A stretch of 64,000 nucleotides of DNA, taken from NCBI GenBank assembly GCA_963978545.1, contig OZ021724.1, positions 26,897,933-26,961,932 on the forward strand, in the 5' to 3' direction. The stretch is from Linyphia triangularis. Its lineage: Eukaryota > Arthropoda > Arachnida > Araneae > Linyphiidae. Under the pieces are notes generated by a model. The model saw only the letters and a list, made by a program, of their open reading frames with translations, did not search any database and was not told the origin of the DNA. This document shows positions 57,231 through 64,000 of the stretch, one piece after another (positions within the stretch are counted from its first letter, which is position 1; each line of letters begins with the position of its first letter). A program made the position numbers and the translations under genes.

Positions 57231-57387
57231 GTGCTAGCTTCTAGACCGCGAGGTTGCGGGTTCGAGTCTCGTGTTAGACATGGGTGTTCGTAAATGTATG
57301 TTGGCTTGTCTAATGACGAATGTTTTGGCGCATTATAGCCCTCGTGTTGCTGACGGTGTCAGATAATCTGAAAACAACCAACAACCC
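57231..57387 (+). mobile_element. 5'-truncated SINE, family S1
   Basis: Starts GTGCTAGCTTCTAGACCGCG, just after the box A region. It keeps box B GGTTCGAGTCTCG and the full body, ending CTGAAAACAACCAACAACCC. A 10-bp duplication, TTTCATGAGC, lies at 57221-57230 and 57388-57397. Confidence 0.9.
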
Positions 57388-57589
57388 TTTCATGAGCAGA
57401 AAAAAAAGAGTAAAAAATGGCGAATTTGGCGATATTCTTTTCAATTATTCTTACATTATGCTTTCTTGAAAGTCAAAAAGAGGAGGAACAATCATTGATG
57501 GGCGATACTCAAGGGAAAAGAACTCAGTGTTAAAGACATTCGTTTTTCAACTTTTGACTCCTCAGTCGCATGTATACGGAAATTTCGGA

Positions 57590-57869
57590 GGAAGGGATGT
57601 TTAGAACACCTTAAGAAACATTACTGCACCGATTTTGATCAAAATCGTCAGTCGTTTCTTAGCAATCGCTGAAAAACATGATTATTAATTTCAATGGCAG
57701 GTACTTTACACGCATGCGTCATTTTGACGAAAAACTCAATGTCAGGTCCCTTGGCCACCACTAACCTATACACCAAAACTGAACTACTTAGGCCAACTCG
57801 TTCATGAGTTATGCTGACCTCAGATAGGCATTTTTCCAAGACCACTTTTCTAAAGTCAGAATGTTTCAA
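57590..57869 (-). repeat. dispersed repeat U, copy 2, with an open frame
   Basis: Reverse-oriented relative of 11385-11640. The minus-strand frame 57648-57869 gives SITHERVGLSSSVLVYRLVV, then KGPDIEFFVKMTHA. The other copy reads SITSERIDL and VVAMGPVI in the same order. I do not recognise the peptide. It could be a decayed coding region of an element or chance conservation of DNA. Confidence 0.55.
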
Positions 57870-57899
57870 AACGTGGTGAAATACAACAAAAAAAATCGA

Positions 57900-58180
57900 T
57901 TTTCCCCACCAAATTCAATACTTTCATTAACCTATGTTAACATATAAGTAATTAAAGTAAAAATTCAATGGCAGGTACAATCAGCGTATGCGCGATTTTA
58001 ACGAAAACTTATTTTTTTAGTTTCATGAGTAGTATCGGCTTGTAAATCAAAGTTGAGCATCCGTTCTGAAGATAAGCAATTTATTTTGTACTTCTTACTT
58101 TAAATCATTTAGACAAAGAACAAAACTATTTCTTATTTTATTTTATTTATACTTTTCCTATTCTTCCTAGGCTCTGAGCA
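57900..58180. other. spacer
   Basis: A short CAATGGCAGGTAC copy at about 57967 repeats the string at about 57691 (TTCAATGGCAGGTAC), suggesting a partial duplication of repeat U. Otherwise nothing. Confidence 0.35.
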
Positions 58181-58249
58181 AACCATGAATATCTCAGTTC
58201 GTATTGCTTTCGAAGCATTATATTTCTCTATTGTAACAAGCTATGGATT

Positions 58250-58460
58250 CTTCCAACAGACGTTTATGTTATTTGCGATTTAGTAGGGTAACTACAGAAT
58301 ACCCTTTGGAGACCATCCAAATAGATTAAATTTACTCAGCCTGTCTAGAGGTCAGTAGGGGATGTGTATCGTGAGTAATGACGGCATTTGGTGTTCCCCT
58401 TGTTTTCCACAGTGCGTTCCTAAAGAAAGTGGAAGGAAAACTTTATATCCATGGGTCATC
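58250..58460 (+). repeat. dispersed repeat W, copy 1
   Basis: The stretch CTTTGGAGACCATCCAAATA through ACTCAGCCTGTCTAGAGGTC to CCACAGTGCGTTCCTAAAGA is a diverged relative of about 60600-60770 (CACTGGAGATCATCCAAATG, TTCAGTCTGTCCTGAGATC). Type unknown. Confidence 0.45.
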
Positions 58461-58957
58461 CACCCAAAAGTTGCAAGTACTTGCTGCTCACATTGCCATT
58501 CGAAATTACTTGTGAAGTTACCCACTAACACACAGGGTCTTTATAATTCAAGTTTCACTTTGAAACCTGACCATCAAAGAAAAACAACTGGACAAAATAT
58601 TTATCAAACTTGGTAAAAGTGCACAGGAGGAGGATTTTATTCTGGGATGGGATTGTATTCTCCACAAAAAAACATTAAATAAATTAGTTCAAAAACTCAC
58701 CACCAGAGAAAAATGAACATGCTATGCCAGTGATTCTCAACCTTTTTTTGTGTCGCGGCCCACTTTTAACGATTTCAAAATTTGGCGGCACACAAAGAAA
58801 AATATAAGTTTAAAAGTTGCTTACTTACCTATAATACACTGTGTAAAATAGTTTATGATACTAATTTGGAATGTAAAATAAAATAATATAATATGTACTA
58901 CAAAAACAACAGTGCGTTAATTAAGGGATTAATTACAAATGAATAATAAGAATACCT

Positions 58958-59310
58958 TTAATGAGAAATTTGAACTTGATGTTTTTTGATAATTTCATTT
59001 ATATTTGGTCGTAAAAATGACAATGCTACTCTCATATCGTCTTCTACATTTAACAGTCTCGATCTTTTTTTTCATTTTTATGTTGGTTAATACTGAAAAT
59101 CCGAATTCACACAAATAAGATGTAGAAAATTGTAATAATATTTTTAAAGCTTTTTTGTCTATCATGGGATAATCGCATCTAATGTTAATCCAAAATGAAT
59201 TAATTGATTCTTCTGAATATTTTAAAATTAAATCTCGATTATTAGAAACGAATTTAGTTCTTCCTCTTCATTCAAAGTTAATTCAAATACAGAAGTATTC
59301 GTTATCACAA
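58958..59310 (-). pseudogene. hAT (ZBED5-like) transposase C-terminus, frameshifted
   Basis: The minus strand encodes NPFVITNTSVFELTLNEEEE, then in another frame SFWINIRCDYPMIDKKALKI, LLQFSTSYLCEFGFSVLTNI, and after a slip in an A run LLNVEDDMRVALSFLRPNIN to ISH and a natural stop at 58958-58960. The FW...YP block and the STSYLCE.GFS..TNIK block are the hallmark dimerisation region of hAT transposases of the ZBED5/FAM200 type. At least two frameshifts and the missing catalytic part make it inactive. Confidence 0.85.
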
Positions 59311-59426
59311 ATGGATTACGAACCTAATCAATTTTTTTTTTATATCTAATAATAAAAATAGGTCAAAAACGAGACACAGAGAAATATGTAACGAAGCGGT
59401 GAAAGTGAAAAATCTTCGTTAGAATA

Positions 59427-59430
<4 letters not shown>

Positions 59431-59518
<88 letters not shown>
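59431..59518. repeat. (TA)n microsatellite, about 44 units
   Basis: An uninterrupted TA run of about 88 bp inside the hAT element. The YIYIYI-type open frames across it are artefacts. Confidence 0.97.
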
Positions 59519-59524
<6 letters not shown>

Positions 59525-59608
59525 TATAATTTTTACTATATACATTTCTAAAATTTGGCGGGACACAAAAGTGCCGCGGCACAGTGGTTGAGAATCACTG
59601 TGCTATGC

Positions 59609-60590
59609 AATACTGTACTGTTAAATTAAGTAAGGCATAAAGCCACGGGCTTAAAATGTTTTAAACCGAGGTCTTTTTCGTTTAACATTATTGTACGTAC
59701 TGCTATTTTCACATTGTTAGTGAATTTTTGAACTATTTTATTTAATTTTTAAATATTTTTGTGGAAAATAAAATCCCATGATCTCCTATACATTTTTACG
59801 AAGTGTGATAACATTTTGTCCGTTAGTTTTTCTTTTATGACCATTTCAAAAAGTGGAACTTTAATTATAAAGATCCTGTATTTTGGCAGTGTCAATACTT
59901 TTTGATTAGAAATAATAAGTGTTATAAAACAAGTCGATTAAGAATACGAATAGTAGTTACATAATAGCGAGCGGACGTGTGATATAATTTTTTTTTTATC
60001 TTTGCGCACTTTCTCCGTTATACTGAAGCACACTTTCTCAGCAGATTGACTCTATTAGTTGGAAAAATACTTCTACAGATAGATCTTGTTGACAAAATAA
60101 GGCTAATCCAAAATATTTTATTTTTTTTACTCTTTCTTCTAGCCAACATACCTTTTGGGTTAATAAAAAAGCATGTATTTTGGTCTCGTTTGTATTATCC
60201 TAGATGCAATGAGTTACTTTCATCCGGTCCAACCTTCAAACCGTTTCAGGTAAATTTTACGAATAGCGCGGCTACAGAATCAGTAGTCTATTTTACAGTT
60301 CCATACAGAACTTTTCACGAAGAAACAATTTTAATACGGATATCTTCTTATAACACCATCATAGTCTAGATTCAGCATGAATCAAAACAGAGCTATAAAT
60401 CATGTATCGCAATGCTCATCCGAGTATTTCGTCTATTGCTAGTAATCTGAAACTGCTGGCCAAATCGTCGCAAATATTTATCTTGCCAAACAATATTCGA
60501 AACTTAACATCCGATGCTGCACCACTTACTGAACCGTCCATTATTACAGATGTTAAATGACACTGACGTGTTTGCCAAGAGGCATTTACC
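59609..60590. other. spacer, nothing recognised
   Basis: The 107-codon frame at 60046-60369 (+) has no recognisable domain and lies in T-rich sequence. Confidence 0.4.
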
Positions 60591-60599
60591 TATGCAGCA

Positions 60600-60775
60600 C
60601 TCCAGCATACCACTGGAGATCATCCAAATGGGGGGGGGGGGGGCTAGAATTTATTCAGTCTGTCCTGAGATCTTTATAATAGTAGACGTGCCTCGCGAAC
60701 GATGAAGGCACTTTCGTTTACTGCGTCTCATTTTCCAGTATTGATTCTTAGAGCCAGAGTGTGAGGAAAGTAGTA
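60600..60775 (+). repeat. dispersed repeat W, copy 2
   Basis: Diverged relative of 58250-58460 (GGAGATCATCCAAATG, TTCAGTCTGTCCTGAGATC, ATTCTTAGAGCCAGAGTG). A G run lies at 60630-60643. Confidence 0.45.
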
Positions 60776-63399
60776 TAGGTATATATATATATATATTGGC
60801 AGGGTCAATACTTCGTTTGCCCTCTCTGTTGGAGTTTTCTATCCCGAGAGAAACTGATCTTCAAATAAGCTCTGGCCAAATCGCAGCGGATTGCTTCGGA
60901 TATGATTGTTATCTGAGCTTTATACGGGAACGAGGGATGTGGATTGGTTTGCTGTTGCTTTCTCGCCGGGATTGGGCAGAGTGTTGAGGGTGGAAAAAAG
61001 GTTGAAGTGGTGTATGTCCCATTTAAACACTTTTGAGGAATAAAGTTGCTTGTTTTTTAATGTTTTTGTGATGGACATTGGTGAAAATGTAAAAGGCTGC
61101 CACCTAGGCATTGTAAGCAATCTGGTATCTTTTAGGTTTTGTCTTGATACATAATGTTCTATAAGTATTGGTAACCTTGAAATCTCGGATCTGTGACTTA
61201 TACCGTTTTGCCTTTTCTAAGTTTCGAAAGTTTTTCGTCGAGGCTCTGGACTGGATAGAGATCGTTTGTTCGGTGCTTGTTTTGAAAACTTTGATTTTTT
61301 TTTTTTTTTGTATGTGATGAGATTCTTGAGATAACGTATTAAGAGTTTGTACTCACTTGTCATTATTTGTTGAAAAGCAAAGAAGTATTAAGCTTTTTGA
61401 CGCTTGGATCCTTCTTCATCTTGAAAAAGTGGTTGCAATTTTTTGATGGTAGAACACATAATAAAACAACGAACAAAAAAATAATGAAAAAAAGAAAACA
61501 ATAAAATAAAAACATAATGCTAAGTAAATAACAAAAAACGTAATATTTTATTTATCCGCGACATATATTCGTTAGTATGTTTATACCAATTAGTAAGGTT
61601 TTTGTTAAAATATGAAATATATTTTCCATATTACTGTATTACTAAAATCAGTTGTTTCCTAAATCTTAATGAAACTATCGTTAATGATATAAGTTGATTA
61701 TTTTGTTCAATTTAATGAAATACGGATAATTTTACAAATTAAAAAATCTAATTCATCAAACTCATTTAAAAAAAAAGTGTTAAAGTAAGTAAATTTAAAA
61801 AACAAATTCTCAAGTAATGAAATATATTTAAAGCTTTTTAAAATTGTACACAAGAAAAGAACAACGACCTTTCTCCGAAGCAAATACAAATCCGACCAAA
61901 GCAATATTTCACCTCTACGTATTTTGTTTGTCTTTCTACAAATAAACGTAGGTGGTATGCTGATAAGTCTTCTCTTAGATAAGATAAAAGCTTTTACTAA
62001 TGACATAGAAATCTACTGGAATATCTATTGCCGCACTCGAACTCCGAAACTTGAAACTAAGTGACAGAGGAGAAGTAAGATAGAATAAGATTATGAAACT
62101 TTTACGTTATCGGAACCTTATGAGGGTAGATGCATTTCGTAATAATCTTGCTTGTTTAAATGTTTCGTTAGTAGTAAAGTCAGTTTGCACAATATTTGTT
62201 GCTTATTAATGCTTTAAAACGACGAATATTTCACAGAGAATGCACAGCCACAACCTTTTTAATTACAATTTTCATAGAACACAGAAGTTTTCCAGTTTTT
62301 TAACTCTGTTGCCAAATACATTCCCACAGTAAAGCAGCAAACGATTATATTATGCGCAAACGATTATATTATGCTCGGTGACGTCATCGCCGTTTGATCT
62401 TAGAGCACAACAATATTGTTATAAATTCTTTTATAGATATTAGAACATCCTTTTCATAGAATAATTGCCTAAAAATTATATCATAATGCAATTTTGTATG
62501 CTGAGTTAAACAAATTACACTTTATAGTTTGTTCTTGAATGTGATATTTTTGAAGTATCAAAATTTTTCCTTCCTTAATTATTATTCATGGGAGCCGTCA
62601 TGAAGGTGCAAAAGCATGCATTTGCACGCCCCTGAATTTTGAAAATTAAAAATAATGTGAGAAAGTGGTATGATTCACTGGAATATAAGTATGATGTAGG
62701 TTGGTTTTAAAATATTCAATGGATCAGAAATTTAACACATTAATACAAATTAAAATTTCATAAAGAGAGCCAATCGAAAAAGCAAGGTTCATTAAAAAAA
62801 ATTAAACCACCGAGCACTCCCTGAAACTAACTCTGCCGGAGTCCATGTTGTTATAGCGCTAAATATGTTATTAAATGAATATTTAATTTAATTATTTCTG
62901 GTGGAATCTGTACGCAATATTGATATTTATAAATACTGTGTGATTTAATTGTATATTAAATTCTCCATAAATTTGTGATCAATTGATCTTTTGCATGGCT
63001 ACTTCAAAGTCAACTGTTATGTTAACGGCATAATGAAAAGTGCATTGCGGTTGGAAAACGTTTTGTTAAAACTAGAATTTGTTTATAAAGGTATATTGTG
63101 ATTGGTCACGAGCATGTCTCAAGTGTTGCCATACAATGGAACCTAACTCAAAATAGCGCTTTGCAAAAGGTCTTTTACTTGTTTGTTCTATTTTAATTAA
63201 ATTTGTTGCATTTATTGAAAAGAACAATTTTTTATTAACTTTTATCAATTTTCAAATAAATTTTTGATTTCCGCATATGTTTGTAAATTAGTACGAAATA
63301 TTCCAATTTTATTTATCAAAGTCAATTTAAAAAATTGCATTTTACATTATATGCGTTATCTCTAAACAGTTCCAATTTACTTCTAACGTAATTTCTCGA

Positions 63400-63436
<37 letters not shown>

Positions 63437-64000
63437 ACCTAAGCAACTGGAGAATGACATTTTAATTTAAACGCATTTTGCCACGAAAATAACTTCTCAG
63501 GAAAAAGAAGCCAAAAACTAAAAAGACAGCTGCAACTCGGGAGCTTAAAATCGCTTTTCCGAAATCCAAAGTGAAAATGACACGTGCAAAAGGGAACAAA
63601 CAACATAAGCAAACAAAACAAAAAAAAAGTTACTTTCTTTTTCGTTTCAAATTATCTTAATGGGGACTAACGTAAATTAAAAATATATTTTCTCTTTGTA
63701 ACCAGAGCTTTAAGCGGTTCGGTATAATTAATCACGCTGTAATATTGTACTTCTCCGGTGTTTGTGATTAAAACTTTTTGTTCCGGGAAGTAAAGTCATT
63801 TTGACGTTTGGATAACTGGGATGAACTGTAGTATACAATAACATAAAAGGACCGTTCATTATCCATTTTATAACGGCATTTTCTGTTAATTTTCTAATTA
63901 TCGCTCTAAGCTAATAAGTGTCGTATTGGTTTGAGGTGTTTTTTATTGATCTTGCTTTATGGGAGGCTTCGGTTTCGGGCAGCATGTTTATGAATGCATG
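60776..64000. other. spacer, no recognised gene
   Basis: A less AT-rich block at about 60800-61110 has short frames on both strands without family features. A direct duplication, CAAACGATTATATTATGC, lies near 62338-62373, and a 33-nt A run at 63403-63435. The rest is AT-rich and featureless to the end. Confidence 0.45.

Larger units (their letters stand above)
58728..59600 (-). mobile_element. hAT element with ZBED-type transposase remnant
   Basis: The left end CAGTGATTCTCAACCTTTTT and the inverted right end CAGTGATTCTCAACCACTGT lie inside an exact 8-bp duplication, TGCTATGC (58720-58727 and 59601-59608). The subterminal sequences also pair (AAATTTGGCGGCACACA / AAATTTGGCGGGACACA). It carries the 3' end of a transposase on the minus strand and a long TA microsatellite. 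At 873 bp it is an internally deleted copy. Confidence 0.95.

Noticed and set aside
59346..59582. Minus-strand frames rich in Tyr-Ile
   Set aside because: They translate a (TA)n microsatellite.
60046..60369. 107-codon plus-strand frame
   Set aside because: Hydrophobic stretches come from T-rich sequence. No family match or gene structure is visible.

Overview
The window looks like gene-poor, AT-rich nuclear DNA from an arthropod. A spider is my best guess, from the mix of a BEL/Pao retrotransposon, tRNA-derived SINEs, hAT, Tc1/mariner and foldback MITEs, and long poly-A/T and TA tracts. That guess rests on general impression, not on a marker gene. I find no convincing host protein-coding gene, rRNA or functional tRNA gene. 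Almost everything that can be interpreted is mobile DNA or tandem repeat.

Layout. 0.2-0.9 kb: a non-autonomous hAT element with an 8-bp target duplication. 2.0-3.5 kb: an AT-rich minisatellite and the first copy of a dispersed tandem-unit repeat (family T). 5.7-6.8 kb: a 31/36-bp minisatellite. 6.8-8.6 kb: a second hAT family with a BED zinc-finger remnant. 11.66-17.29 kb: a BEL/Pao LTR retrotransposon with near-identical LTRs and a 5-bp target duplication. Its gag-protease-RT-RNase H frame is open, but its integrase core is missing. 17.3-25.5 kb: mostly unremarkable, with old repeats and a truncated SINE. 25.6-26.9 kb: a CAGGG-type MITE (family 2) with another element nested in it. 31-38 kb: more family 2 MITEs, SINEs and a 650-bp palindromic foldback MITE (family 1). 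38.8-45 kb: a dense nest of transposons, including two more complete family 1 foldbacks and one relic. It also holds a family 2 MITE containing a TTAA-target element and a mariner relic, and the mariner is itself split by a Harbinger-like MITE. 46.5-47.0 kb: an inverted second copy of the 38.8-40.0 kb element (family R). 49.4-50.7 kb: a Tc1-like relic and family T. 53-54.3 kb: a small foldback and a second copy of the first hAT family. 56-60.8 kb: a small TIR element, a SINE, and a hAT element with the C-terminal end of a ZBED-type transposase.

The main value of the window is its insertion record. Target duplications are visible for most elements: 8 bp for hAT, TA for mariner-type, TTAA, TTA, 5 bp for BEL, and 10-13 bp for SINEs. 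The nesting gives a relative order of events. The BEL copy is the only recent-looking large insertion. Because its integrase is broken, it was either mobilised in trans or damaged after insertion. I did not find a convincing new biological system. The best leads are the foldback cluster, the four-element nest and the integrase-less BEL copy.
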